64,000 nt of DNA from Bacteroidota bacterium (GCA_026391675.1 JAPLDQ010000034.1:1-64000), one strand, 5' to 3'; positions 53,974 through 63,139 are shown, numbered from the stretch's first letter. Made by a program: numbers and translations. The notes: generated by a model from the sequence alone, not told the origin.

Positions 53974-54984
53974 ATGACAAAAAATTATTCTTTTATGTTA
54001 TTGATAGCATGTCTATTGCTATTCATGAGTGCTAATCCGGCAAAATCTCAAACAACCGCTACTTTTGATAATTTATCACTTACTCCCAACTCATTCTGGA
54101 ATGGAAGTGACAATAGCGGCGGATTTACCAATGCAGGATATTTTTTCGAAAACAGCTATACTGATTATGGCGGAGGAATGTACGCCTGGTATGGATTTGC
54201 CTATTCCAATATGAGCGATACCATTACAACAGGATATACCAATCAGTTTTCGGCTATTTGTGGCAAAGGGGCTTTGAATTCAGTTAATTATGCAGTTTCC
54301 TATGTTAATTATGACTGGGCCAATAATTATGCGATGCAACCCAATATGATACGTTTTTCCAGTCCTAAAACTATTAGCGGAATTTATGTTACAAATAATA
54401 CCTACGCATATTATTCTATGTTAAATGGTGACGGAACGCTGGCAAAAAAATTCGGCGGAAGCAGCGGTAATGACCCCGATTGGTTTAAACTGCAGATAAA
54501 AGGCTATCATAATGGAAATATAACAGATAGCGTAAATTTCTATCTGGCCGATTTTCGTTTTGCAAACAATTCTCAGGATTACATTGTTAAAACATGGAAA
54601 TGGGTCGATTTGTCGACGCTTGGAAGTATCGACAGTCTTAGCTTTGGTTTGCTGTCATCAGATAACGGAGCCTATGGAATGAATACTCCTGCATATTTTT
54701 GTATGGATAATTTTAACGGAAGTGTTGTATCTGTAAAAGAAACTTCTGATAAAACAGTCAGCATTTACCCTAATCCCTGCTCAGATTACCTTCATATCAA
54801 TTTAATTATGGATAATAATTCAACTAAACTGTCTTTAACTGATATTTCGGGCAAGGAAGTACTCAGTAAATTTATTACGTCAGATGAAATTGATATGGAT
54901 TTATCATCATTATCAAAAGGAATTTATTTTGTAAAAATTGTAAACGAAAAATCCAGCTATTTCAACAAAATAATTAAAAATTAA
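53974..54984 (+). CDS. DUF4465 protein with T9SS sorting domain (B12 locus)
   Basis: A 336-residue exported protein. Signal peptide to about residue 26 (ANPAKSQ). Residues about 30-255 match the DUF4465 beta-sandwich: SFWNGSDNSGGFTNAGYFFEN, WYGFAYSNMSDTIT and SVNYAVSYVNYDW. The last about 75 residues are a T9SS type A sorting domain (SIYPNPCSDYL ... GIYFVKI). It is the first gene behind the B12 riboswitch, with the next gene only 3 bp away. A role in surface corrinoid binding is an inference from this position. Confidence 0.88.
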   Translation: MTKNYSFMLLIACLLLFMSANPAKSQTTATFDNLSLTPNSFWNGSDNSGGFTNAGYFFENSYTDYGGGMYAWYGFAYSNMSDTITTGYTNQFSAICGKGALNSVNYAVSYVNYDWANNYAMQPNMIRFSSPKTISGIYVTNNTYAYYSMLNGDGTLAKKFGGSSGNDPDWFKLQIKGYHNGNITDSVNFYLADFRFANNSQDYIVKTWKWVDLSTLGSIDSLSFGLLSSDNGAYGMNTPAYFCMDNFNGSVVSVKETSDKTVSIYPNPCSDYLHINLIMDNNSTKLSLTDISGKEVLSKFITSDEIDMDLSSLSKGIYFVKIVNEKSSYFNKIIKN

Positions 54985-54987
54985 AAG

Positions 54988-55992
54988 ATGCAAAAAAACT
55001 TATATATCCTTGTTTTTCTTTTGTTTACTCTTCAGTTATGGGCACAATATCCACCTGCTGCCGGGCAAATTGGTTCAACTGCAATTTCAAAAGATACCAA
55101 TATTTTTATTGAATGGGCAAACAGCTGTTCGATTTCAAGAGGTTATATAAATATCAGCGATAGCAGTTTTGAAGATCCTGATAATCCGGGAACAAACAGA
55201 GCTTCTTACGGTAATGCTTCAGATGCTTGCGGTATAGCTGATAATAATGCGGTAAGCCTTGGTGATCATGGCATGGCTGTACTCAGCTTTGCACATCCCA
55301 TCGCAAATGGCCCGGGATTTGATTTTGTTGTTTTCGAAAATTCCTTTGATGATAATTATCTCGAACTTGCTTTTGTTGAAGTGAGTTCCGATGGGATACA
55401 TTTTGTGCGCTTTCCATCAGTATCCTTAACGCAAACCAATACCCAGATTCAAAGTTTCGGAACGCTGGATGCAACAAAACTGCATAATCTGGCAGGTAAA
55501 TACAGGGTTTTGTACGGTACACCCTTCGATTTAAGCGAATTACAGGACAGTTCAGCTATTGATATCATGCATATTACCCATATAAGGATAGTTGATGTTA
55601 TTGGTTCCATTGCAGAAGCATATTCTACTCATGATTCGCAGGGCCATATTGTCAATGATCCCTTTCCAACACCATTTTGGACAAGCGGTTTCGATCTGGA
55701 TGCAGTAGGCGTTATTAATAATTCAATAAATACCGGTATAGAAGTTAATAATCCGTCAAAAACAGAAATTACCATTTTCCCAAATCCGGCTATTGATTAC
55801 ATAACTATACAAGGTTTGTCATCAACTGTAAATTATATTCAGATTACAGATGCTTACGGAAAAATTGTAAAACAATCCAATTTCAGTTCATCATCAAAAA
55901 TTAATCTTGAAAATATTTCTAAAGGATTGTATTGCATATTATTATATGAAAATAATAAATTGTTGAAATCCATTAAGTTTTTAAAAAAATAG
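54988..55992 (+). CDS. T9SS-exported surface protein of the B12 locus
   Basis: A 334-residue exported protein. The signal peptide ends near WAQ (residue 19). The middle part contains GFDFVVFENSFDDNYLELAF and VEVSSDGIHFVRFPS, a pattern seen in cell-surface proteins of Bacteroidota B12 loci, but I cannot name the domain. A T9SS type A sorting domain occupies about 255-334 (TIFPNPAIDY ... GLYCILL). It is co-transcribed with the DUF4465 gene. The B12 link is by gene context only. Confidence 0.8.
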   Translation: MQKNLYILVFLLFTLQLWAQYPPAAGQIGSTAISKDTNIFIEWANSCSISRGYINISDSSFEDPDNPGTNRASYGNASDACGIADNNAVSLGDHGMAVLSFAHPIANGPGFDFVVFENSFDDNYLELAFVEVSSDGIHFVRFPSVSLTQTNTQIQSFGTLDATKLHNLAGKYRVLYGTPFDLSELQDSSAIDIMHITHIRIVDVIGSIAEAYSTHDSQGHIVNDPFPTPFWTSGFDLDAVGVINNSINTGIEVNNPSKTEITIFPNPAIDYITIQGLSSTVNYIQITDAYGKIVKQSNFSSSSKINLENISKGLYCILLYENNKLLKSIKFLKK

Positions 55993-56018
55993 AATTATAT
56001 CTGAATGATTATATTAAG

Positions 56019-56097
56019 AAATCTGCCAGATTTGTAGCATATAGATTAATGAAAACTTGCAATTTTTAGTAAATAATCAGATAAAAATCTGGTAAAT
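56019..56097. repeat. RAYT-flanking module 1
   Basis: Opens with AAATCTGCCAGATTT (56019-56033) and ends with a degenerate inverted copy (56085-56097). Inner bases resemble module 3 (AGCATATA, GAAAAC, GTAAATAA, AGATAAAAATCTGG). Confidence 0.85.
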
Positions 56098-56118
56098 GGA
56101 AAGGAAATTGATACTAAA

Positions 56119-56200
56119 AAATCTGCCAGATTTAAAGTAATTATATTTGTTGAAACTTTTAATTATTCAATAAGGAAAAAAATAAAAAACTGGCAGATTT
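56119..56200. repeat. RAYT-flanking module 2
   Basis: Opens with AAATCTGCCAGATTT (56119-56133) and closes with an inverted copy with one change (56186-56200). Length 82 bp; the interior differs from modules 1 and 3. Confidence 0.85.
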
Positions 56201-56217
56201 GAAAAAGAACAAAAACA

Positions 56218-56856
56218 ATGAAAACAAAAAATACTGTTGCATTAGAAGCAGAAAATTTCTATCATATTTATAATCGGGGAAATAATGGTGAAAGTCTTTT
56301 CTTCCATGCTGATAATTATAAGTTTTTTTTAGTAAAATTAAATGATTATTTAGCTGATTTCTTAATAATCCATGCATTTTGTTTGTTAAATAATCATTTC
56401 CATTTACTCGTTGAAATTAAGCATGAAGATGTCATCAAAGAAGAAATAAAACTAAAAAGAGAACATAATAAATTAAAAGTTTATCTTGAAAATTCAGTTG
56501 AAGTTATAGTAAGTAAACAATTTCAATTCTTTTTTATTTCTTACGCAAAATCAATAAATAAAATGCGTGAAAGACATGGAAGTCTTTTTGAAAAACCATT
56601 TAAGAGAAAGTGGGTAATGAATAAAGAATATTATAAAAATATGATGTACTATATTCATAGAAATATGATTTTTCATGGATATGATGTTGATTATAAAGAT
56701 TATCCATGGAGTTCTTATTCTAAAATATTAGAAGAGCGAAAATCAAATCTCCCAAAATCTTATATTTTAAAACATTTTACCAGTAAAGAGAACTTTATTG
56801 ATTTTCATAGCAATGGTAATGATTTGGAGCCATTTATGGATGCAATTATAGATTAA
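56218..56856 (+). CDS. REP-associated tyrosine transposase (RAYT) within the B12 operon
   Basis: A 212-residue Y1 transposase. HUH motif NNHFHLLV (H60, H62) and catalytic tyrosine Y109 in ISYAKSINK, followed by RHGSLFEKPFKRK. The frame begins EAENFYHIYNRGNN, the usual RAYT opening. It is flanked by three palindrome-bounded modules of about 80 bp, two upstream and one downstream. It shares the fold but little sequence with the other RAYT, and its palindromes are different, so the two represent separate lineages. It separates the T9SS surface genes from btuB. Confidence 0.9.
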   Translation: MKTKNTVALEAENFYHIYNRGNNGESLFFHADNYKFFLVKLNDYLADFLIIHAFCLLNNHFHLLVEIKHEDVIKEEIKLKREHNKLKVYLENSVEVIVSKQFQFFFISYAKSINKMRERHGSLFEKPFKRKWVMNKEYYKNMMYYIHRNMIFHGYDVDYKDYPWSSYSKILEERKSNLPKSYILKHFTSKENFIDFHSNGNDLEPFMDAIID

Positions 56857-56867
56857 ACATAATTACA

Positions 56868-56949
56868 AAATCTGCCAGATTTGAAGCATATATATTCGAG
56901 AAAACATGCTATTTTACTGTAAATAAATAGATAAAAATCTGGCAGATTT
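56868..56949. repeat. RAYT-flanking module 3
   Basis: Opens with AAATCTGCCAGATTT (56868-56882) and closes with the exact inverted copy AAATCTGGCAGATTT (56935-56949). 82 bp, closely similar to module 1. btuB starts 20 bp later. Confidence 0.88.
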
Positions 56950-56969
56950 GGAAAGAAAAAACTTAAAAA

Positions 56970-58904
56970 ATGAGGTATCGTTTAATTTTAGTAGTTTTTT
57001 TGTTCGTTCAGCTATTATTACTGAATGTTCAGGGCTATTCCCAGAAATTGAAAGATACACTCACCATAACTGGTGTCACCATTTCCGAAAAACGCTTAAA
57101 TCCTTTACAGGGACTTAAAACCAGCAAAATAGATTCGCTTACTATACAAAATCAGATAGCTTCTTCTCTTTCTGATTTACTATCATTACATTCATCTGTT
57201 TTTATGAAAACTTACGGACAAGGAGGCTTGTCAACCGCTTCTTTCAGAGGTACATCAGCTTCACATACCCCTGTATTATGGAACGATGTTGCGATAAATT
57301 CACCGATGCTGAGTCAAATGGACTTTTCGATGCTTCCTGTTTTTTTTATGGATGATATTCAGTTGCTGTTTGGAGGCAGCTCGCTGATAAATAATAGTGG
57401 AGGACTTGGTGGCAGCATCAACATCGAAAATAAAATTTCAAAAGATAAACTCAAAGTGAGCTATATACAGCAAATTGGAAGTTTTTCATCGTATGGATCA
57501 TACCTGGATATTGCAATAGGAAATGGGAATTTTAATAGCCGGAGTCGTATTATGTATCACACAGCTGCCAATGACTTCAGTTTTAAAAACAATACAGCCG
57601 GCAACGGAGAATATCCCATAGAAATCAGAAAAGATGCCGGATTTAAACAATATGGGTATTTGCAGGAATTCTATTTTCAGACAAAACAAAATGATGAAAT
57701 CGGCATAAGATTCTGGTTACAGCAAAATGACAGGGATATCCCCCAACCATTGGTTGTATTCCCTATTGAAGAAAATGAACATCAAAAAAACAAGCTTTTC
57801 CGTGGAAGTGCCAACTGGAAACATTATCAGGGAAAAGGAAAACTCGAATGCAATATAGCCTATGTGTATGATTACCTGAACTATACTAACAAAATTGCCT
57901 TCATAAATTCAGATAACCGAAGTAATACATTGGCAGCAAATCTTAAATACCGCTATGCCATTTCGAATTTAACAACTTTAAATACAGGTATTTCCAATGA
58001 TTATTACCGTATCAATTCAAATAATTATGATGGCATCAAAACACGCAATCAACTATCAGTATTTGCAGGAATTACCTCAACATTATGGAAACGTTTGGAT
58101 GTAAATGCTGCACTGCGAAAAGAAATTACCGATAAAACTTTTCAACCCGTTTTACCTTCCTTTGGAATTGATTATCATTTACTTAAAAATAATTCGTTTA
58201 TCCTTAAAGCACATATTTCAAGGAATTATCATCTGCCATCACTCAACGATTTGTACTGGTCACCCGGTGGAAATCCTGACCTTTTACCCGAAAGTGGGTT
58301 GTCAATGGAAAGCGGTATAAATTATACTATTGCAAAACAAAAGCATTTTCAGCTGAACACTGAAATCTGTTATTTCTATACCCGTATAACTGACTGGATT
58401 TTATGGCAACCCGACCCTGTTTTCAGGTATTGGACACCCATGAATCTGAAAGAAGTAAGTTCGCAGGGGATGGAATATAATGCCACATTGCAATATCAGC
58501 TAAATTCAGTTATTTTCAGGTTGAATGCCATGTATTCCTATACATCGGCACATAATCTGAAACCTATAAACCAAAACGACAATACGGTTGACAAACAATT
58601 GATTTACACACCTATGCATGCCTGTAATACAAACTTAAGATGTGATTGGAAACAATATTTTTTAGCAATAACAACGCATTATACCGGCAAACGGTTTACC
58701 AATACTTCCAACACCCGCTATATGCCTGCTTATCAGCTGACTGATCTGTCATTAGGATTAATTTTCCCTTTAAAAAATAGCAGTTTATCGGCACAACTCA
58801 ATGTAAATAATCTGTTTGACATAGATTATCAGGCGATTGCATGGCAGCCTATGCCTGGTAGCAATATGGAAATACTGTTAAAATATAATTTTCTGAAAAA
58901 ATGA
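56970..58904 (+). CDS. btuB: BtuB-like TonB-dependent corrinoid receptor
   Basis: A 644-residue outer-membrane receptor. Signal peptide ends near GYSQ (residue 25). The plug domain covers about 30-150 (SSLSDLLSLHSSVFMKTYGQGGLSTASFRG, SSLINNSGGLGGSINIENK), with the rest a 22-strand-type barrel ending in an aromatic-terminated strand (LKYNFLKK). Substrate is assigned from context: a B12 riboswitch upstream and a BtuG-like lipoprotein overlapping by 4 bp (ATGA). No separate TonB, btuCDF or synthesis genes follow; they must lie elsewhere. Confidence 0.9.
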   Translation: MRYRLILVVFLFVQLLLLNVQGYSQKLKDTLTITGVTISEKRLNPLQGLKTSKIDSLTIQNQIASSLSDLLSLHSSVFMKTYGQGGLSTASFRGTSASHTPVLWNDVAINSPMLSQMDFSMLPVFFMDDIQLLFGGSSLINNSGGLGGSINIENKISKDKLKVSYIQQIGSFSSYGSYLDIAIGNGNFNSRSRIMYHTAANDFSFKNNTAGNGEYPIEIRKDAGFKQYGYLQEFYFQTKQNDEIGIRFWLQQNDRDIPQPLVVFPIEENEHQKNKLFRGSANWKHYQGKGKLECNIAYVYDYLNYTNKIAFINSDNRSNTLAANLKYRYAISNLTTLNTGISNDYYRINSNNYDGIKTRNQLSVFAGITSTLWKRLDVNAALRKEITDKTFQPVLPSFGIDYHLLKNNSFILKAHISRNYHLPSLNDLYWSPGGNPDLLPESGLSMESGINYTIAKQKHFQLNTEICYFYTRITDWILWQPDPVFRYWTPMNLKEVSSQGMEYNATLQYQLNSVIFRLNAMYSYTSAHNLKPINQNDNTVDKQLIYTPMHACNTNLRCDWKQYFLAITTHYTGKRFTNTSNTRYMPAYQLTDLSLGLIFPLKNSSLSAQLNVNNLFDIDYQAIAWQPMPGSNMEILLKYNFLKK

Positions 58905-59971
58905 TGCCTAAACTAAATTATGCTATCCCGTTTTTGTGTGTTTTATTGCTGTTTTCATGCAGCAAGGATAAGGAATTTGGTGAAGTAAATACCGAAAATA
59001 CAGATTATATTTATGGCAAGGGTGTTTTTATTGTGAACGAAGGCAATTACACCAATGGCAACGGCTCCGTTTCCTTTTATAATTTTTATACCCATAAGAT
59101 ATATAACGGAATATTTGAAACCGTTAATAAGCGTCCATTGGGCGATGTGCCTGTATCCATGGAAATTATAAATGGGTTAATCTATATTACGGTTAACAAT
59201 TCAGCTAAGCTTGAGGTAGTGAGTCCAGATGATTTTAAATCTGTTAAAACAATTACTGGTATGACTTCGCCTCGTTTTATTCTTCACATCAGTAATAAAA
59301 AAGCCTATATTTCCGATCTCAGAAGTAATTATATCAGCGTACTTAATTTGGAAACCAATACGATAAGCAAAAAAATATGGTGCGGCAAATCTACCGACAG
59401 AATGCTGAAATACAATAACAGGGTATTTGTCTGCAACTGGTCGGAATATTACATACAAGCACCTAATAATACAATTCAGGTCATTGATTGTGATAATGAT
59501 ATACTGATTGATTCTGTAAAAGTAGGAAAAGAACCCAACAGCATGGTTATTGATAATCAAAACCATCTATGGGTGCTCAGCAGCGGAGGTTATAACAATG
59601 AAGAAATCCCGGAACTCAACTGTATCAATGTAAATACCCTGCAAATCGAAAAAAAGATACTGTTTGCCAGCAAATACCTTTCTCCTTCAAGTCTGAGTAT
59701 CAATCAAAACAGGGATAGTTTATGGTATATCAACACCCATATTTACGCGATGTCAATCCTTGATAATCAATTACCGGCATTGCCGCTTATAATTAAGAAA
59801 ACCCGCAATTTTTACAGCATGGATGTTAATCCTCAGCAAAAAGAACTGATTATTTCAGATGCCATAGATTACAATCAGAATGGTTATGTGTATCGCTTTT
59901 CAATGAATGGAAATGTAATAGACTCTCTCAGAGCCGGAATTATCCCGGGATATTTCTGTTTTACGAAATAA
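58901..59971 (+). CDS. btuG: BtuG-like surface B12-binding lipoprotein (beta-propeller)
   Basis: A 356-residue lipoprotein; lipobox LFSC with lipidated C20. After a short acidic linker come seven-blade-style repeats (GKGVFIVNEGNYTNGNGSVS, NNSAKLEVVSPDDFKSV, NKKAYISDLRSNYISVLNLE, VKVGKEPNSMVIDNQNHLWVLS), the pattern of the YncE/DUF5074 propellers. In Bacteroides, BtuG is a surface lipoprotein with very tight B12 binding that works with BtuB. Overlap of the btuB stop and this start supports translational coupling. Confidence 0.87.
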   Translation: MMPKLNYAIPFLCVLLLFSCSKDKEFGEVNTENTDYIYGKGVFIVNEGNYTNGNGSVSFYNFYTHKIYNGIFETVNKRPLGDVPVSMEIINGLIYITVNNSAKLEVVSPDDFKSVKTITGMTSPRFILHISNKKAYISDLRSNYISVLNLETNTISKKIWCGKSTDRMLKYNNRVFVCNWSEYYIQAPNNTIQVIDCDNDILIDSVKVGKEPNSMVIDNQNHLWVLSSGGYNNEEIPELNCINVNTLQIEKKILFASKYLSPSSLSINQNRDSLWYINTHIYAMSILDNQLPALPLIIKKTRNFYSMDVNPQQKELIISDAIDYNQNGYVYRFSMNGNVIDSLRAGIIPGYFCFTK

Positions 59972-60006
59972 ATCGGCGTTTTAAAGTAAGAATTTAACGG
60001 CAGTAC

Positions 60007-61143
60007 TTAGTACCACTTAAAAAATTTCACACCTGTAATAAAAAACAATATCCCTGTTATGGAAAGAAGAAGACTATGGATAAAGATTTCAGCAAATCCG
60101 GCACCTTCAATAAAAATACTTCTGATATCATCCGCCATAATGGTTAGTGGAAATTTCTGAATTATGGGAATAAACCAGTCAGGGAAATTGTGATAACTGA
60201 AGAAAATTCCTGAAAGTATCATCATAGGCATTACAACTACATTGATTAGTGCATTGCCGATTTCTGTTTTTGAAGTATTGCTCGAAATAAATACTGCTAA
60301 GCCCGAAAAAGCAATATTTCCGGCAAGGAAAACAGTTATAAGTGCAGGGATATTTCCCTGAATATGAATACCAAATGCAATATGTGCAAACAAAAACAAT
60401 AATGCAGCTTCTATAAAATTCATTGCAAAACGGACCGTTATGATTGAAATCAGGAAATATGATTTTTTCATGGGAGTTGATACCAATCGCCGCAATAATT
60501 TCTTCGACCTTCTTTCGATTATTGTATAACTTATTCCCCACATGGATGACATCATAACGCCCATAGCCAGAAGTCCGGGAATTAAAAAATCGATGTAACG
60601 GGTTCCTTCCAGCGTCAGTAATTTGATATTATCGGTATTTTCTTCTGAAATATAGGATTGGGCTGGGAAAAATTTGGTAAGTTTAATATACGTCAGTTGT
60701 GCATCCGGATTGCTTGGATCGAAAGAGTATAAAATCCCGTTGTTTTTTTCTTCCATTACCACATTGATTCTGCCTCTTTTTAAAGCTACGATGGCATCTT
60801 TCCAGTTGGTTTCCTGAAAAAGAAAAATACTGTTGCCCAATTTTTCATTTTTTATTTTGTATGAATAATAGGTAATATTTTCATTGGCATGATATTCTTT
60901 TGTAGTATAAAGAAGCAGGAATTTTTTTATGGTGCTGCTGTCGTTGGACAGACTGTTATTGCTATTGATAATGCCAACTTTTCTTATCACATCCTGTTTG
61001 GCACTGAATGCCGCACCCAAGCCAATAGACATCAGAATAGGAAATATAATACCCCAGAAAAGTACGGCAGGTTCACGCATTAATTCGCGAAAATTAGCTC
61101 CGATAAGCATTAAAAGTTGTTTTCCTTTAAATATATTATTCAT
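60007..61143 (-). CDS. ABC-2 type transporter permease
   Basis: A 378-residue inner-membrane subunit. One N-terminal helix (about 25-45), a periplasmic domain of about 150 residues, then five further helices (from about 190) with the ABC2 membrane pattern (LIPGLLAMGVMMSSMWGISYTIIERRSKKLLRRL). Such permeases with an ATPase partner export drugs, lipids or ions; substrate unknown. Its start overlaps the ATPase gene by 8 bp. Confidence 0.9.
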   Translation of the reverse strand: MNNIFKGKQLLMLIGANFRELMREPAVLFWGIIFPILMSIGLGAAFSAKQDVIRKVGIINSNNSLSNDSSTIKKFLLLYTTKEYHANENITYYSYKIKNEKLGNSIFLFQETNWKDAIVALKRGRINVVMEEKNNGILYSFDPSNPDAQLTYIKLTKFFPAQSYISEENTDNIKLLTLEGTRYIDFLIPGLLAMGVMMSSMWGISYTIIERRSKKLLRRLVSTPMKKSYFLISIITVRFAMNFIEAALLFLFAHIAFGIHIQGNIPALITVFLAGNIAFSGLAVFISSNTSKTEIGNALINVVVMPMMILSGIFFSYHNFPDWFIPIIQKFPLTIMADDIRSIFIEGAGFAEIFIHSLLLSITGILFFITGVKFFKWY

Positions 61144-62053
61144 CTAAATGTCTTCCTGTTAAAGATGTAAACAAATCATCCAGCGATTTTCTCCTGATTT
61201 CCAGATTTTTAAGATGTAAATTATTTTTTTCAAGTAAAGCTAAAAATGAAATCATATCTTTTTCAATATCATTTAAATACACTGTGCCCTGTTGTGTATT
61301 ATTATTCCAGCGAATTTCAGAAAAAGCTTCATCATCATCTATTGAATCATAAATACCCTCAAGCGTAAATTCTACAGTTTTACTTCCATTTTCATCATTT
61401 AACAATTGATCCAACGTGCCTTCTTTTAAGATGCTTCCATTGTTCATGATAATAATATAGTCACACAATTGTTCTGCTTCTTCCATATAATGCGTGGTAA
61501 GCAGGAGTGAAGTGTTGGATTGCTTTTTCAGTTCAAGTAATATTCGCCAGATATCTCTTCTTGCATTAGGATCAAGTCCGGTAGTGGGCTCGTCAAGAAT
61601 AAGTACTTTTGGGTGGTTAAGTAGTGCAATGCCCAAAGCAAGCCGTTGACGCTGGCCACCGGAAAGATTTACCACATAGGATTTTCTCTTTTCTTCCAGA
61701 TTAATAAGTTGAATGACTTCGGTAACTCTTGCTTTTTTTTCACCGTAAAAACTGGCAAATAATCTCAGGGTTTCCTGTACGGTCAGTTTATCAATAAAAT
61801 GTGTTTCCTGAAGCGAAAGCCCGATCAGATGATGCAATTCATCTTCATTTCCTTTCCAGGTTTTCCCTGAAATAAGAATTTCGCCCTTATCTGGTTTCTG
61901 AATGCCTTCAATCATTTCCACCATGGTTGTTTTTCCTGCACCGTTCGGACCTAATAAAGCAACAAATTGACCCTGTGCAATACTCAGGCTGATACCTTTT
62001 ACAGCATCTACATTTTTAAATGATTTGTAAACCTCACGCGCTTGAATAATCAT
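61136..62053 (-). CDS. ABC transporter ATP-binding protein
   Basis: A 305-residue ATPase. Walker A GPNGAGKT (35-42), signature LSGGQ (130-134), Walker B LILDEP (151-156), H-loop in TTHYMEEAE. A C-terminal regulatory extension (about 215-305) follows. First gene of the two-gene exporter operon, with the permease overlapping at its 3' end. Confidence 0.95.
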   Translation of the reverse strand: MIIQAREVYKSFKNVDAVKGISLSIAQGQFVALLGPNGAGKTTMVEMIEGIQKPDKGEILISGKTWKGNEDELHHLIGLSLQETHFIDKLTVQETLRLFASFYGEKKARVTEVIQLINLEEKRKSYVVNLSGGQRQRLALGIALLNHPKVLILDEPTTGLDPNARRDIWRILLELKKQSNTSLLLTTHYMEEAEQLCDYIIIMNNGSILKEGTLDQLLNDENGSKTVEFTLEGIYDSIDDDEAFSEIRWNNNTQQGTVYLNDIEKDMISFLALLEKNNLHLKNLEIRRKSLDDLFTSLTGRHLDE

Positions 62054-62066
62054 GGTAGCCTTTTTG

Positions 62067-62098
62067 CAAAATTATAGTTTTCTTTCAAAAATAATCAA
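62067..62098 (-). promoter_or_regulatory. Promoter candidate for the ABC exporter
   Basis: On the minus strand TTG (62098-62096) is followed after 21 bp by TAATTTTG (62074-62067). A second possible -7 box, TATTTTTG, lies at 62093-62086, so the exact one is uncertain. Confidence 0.45.
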
Positions 62099-62262
62099 TA
62101 CTATTTCAGTCTTTTAACTAAATTGTGAATGACTGATAATTAAATCCTGATAAGTTTATTGTAAACAAAAAAATTCAGGAATAGTTAATGTCATCAAATA
62201 AAAAAATTGCACCCAAATTCATTTTTAAACGTATAAAAAGAAAAAATAGCTTTTTATACACA

Positions 62263-62289
62263 TTGAATAAAAAAAAATTAATACTTTTG
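62263..62289 (+). promoter_or_regulatory. Promoter candidate for the beta-barrel gene
   Basis: TTG (62263-62265), 16 bp, then TACTTTTG (62282-62289); leader about 33 nt. Spacing slightly short. Confidence 0.5.
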
Positions 62290-62327
62290 AATAAAATTTT
62301 GAAATCTTACAAACAACACCAAATCAT

Positions 62328-63062
62328 ATGAAAAAAATATTTATTTTCTTCACGTTAACGATTCTTTTCGTTCAATTTAGTAAAGCTCAGATGAGCTATA
62401 CTCCTGATGAACTGAATATTAATTCTCCCAATGAAATTATGGTATATAAAAAATACATGGAAGGTAAAACCTATTTGGGATTACAAGCCGGTCTTTCAAT
62501 TCCGTTCAGCGATTATGGAAAAAATATCGGAGCCGGTATGGGATTTGGCATGCAAGCCAGGTATTTTATTTCAGACCATTTTGCTTTTGGTGCAAGTTTT
62601 AATTATTACCATTCAAAAATGACAGACTCCTATTTGAATAATATGGATACATTGTTTACCCGTGTTACCTGGGATGATACAACCGGTCTTAAAGTTGTTT
62701 CTGTGGGTGGTGCTTCAACTTTATATCCTTTTACCGTTAACCTGGAATATTATTTTTCACCTATGAAGAGGTTTAAACCTTATGTAGGATTGGGATTAGG
62801 TTTTTATGTAATTAATAATGCGCTTGAAATTACAACAAACAAGGAAAAGTCGCAATATTTCAGAGATATGGAAACACAATATAGCGGAACTGCATTAACA
62901 TCAAGTTTTGGATTTACGCCTTATGCAGGATTTATGGTTGATTTTAACGAATTGATAAGTATGAATTTTGAGATGAAATACAATCAGATTTTTTCAGATC
63001 CGGTATGTTCTTCATTAACCTTCAATATTGGTTTTCAGTTTAATTTGGGTTATAAATATTAG
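62328..63062 (+). CDS. Outer-membrane beta-barrel (porin-like) protein
   Basis: A 244-residue protein. The signal peptide ends in SKAQ (about residue 21). After a short linker the sequence alternates strand-like segments rich in aromatic and Gly residues (TYLGLQAGLSIPFSDYG, GMGFGMQARYFISDHFAFGASFNYY, YVGLGLGFYVINNA) and ends with FNIGFQFNLGYKY, a typical terminal strand. Related to OmpA-like/PorT-style barrels; no role can be assigned. It is followed by a strong terminator. Confidence 0.8.
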   Translation: MKKIFIFFTLTILFVQFSKAQMSYTPDELNINSPNEIMVYKKYMEGKTYLGLQAGLSIPFSDYGKNIGAGMGFGMQARYFISDHFAFGASFNYYHSKMTDSYLNNMDTLFTRVTWDDTTGLKVVSVGGASTLYPFTVNLEYYFSPMKRFKPYVGLGLGFYVINNALEITTNKEKSQYFRDMETQYSGTALTSSFGFTPYAGFMVDFNELISMNFEMKYNQIFSDPVCSSLTFNIGFQFNLGYKY

Positions 63063-63083
63063 TAAAGACACACAAGATATCAA

Positions 63084-63118
63084 AAGACGGATTGCTTATC
63101 ACAATCCGTCTTTTTTTT
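63084..63118 (+). terminator. Rho-independent terminator after the beta-barrel gene
   Basis: AAGACGGATTG pairs perfectly with CAATCCGTCTT around a 7-base loop, and is followed by a T run. Classical. Confidence 0.92.
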
Positions 63119-63139
63119 AAAATTTTATTTGAATAAGAT

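Noticed and set aside
59972-60020. Small GTAC-TTA-GTAC hairpin between btuG and the ABC permease
   Set aside because: The stem is only 4 bp with no T-run; it is too weak to call a terminator.
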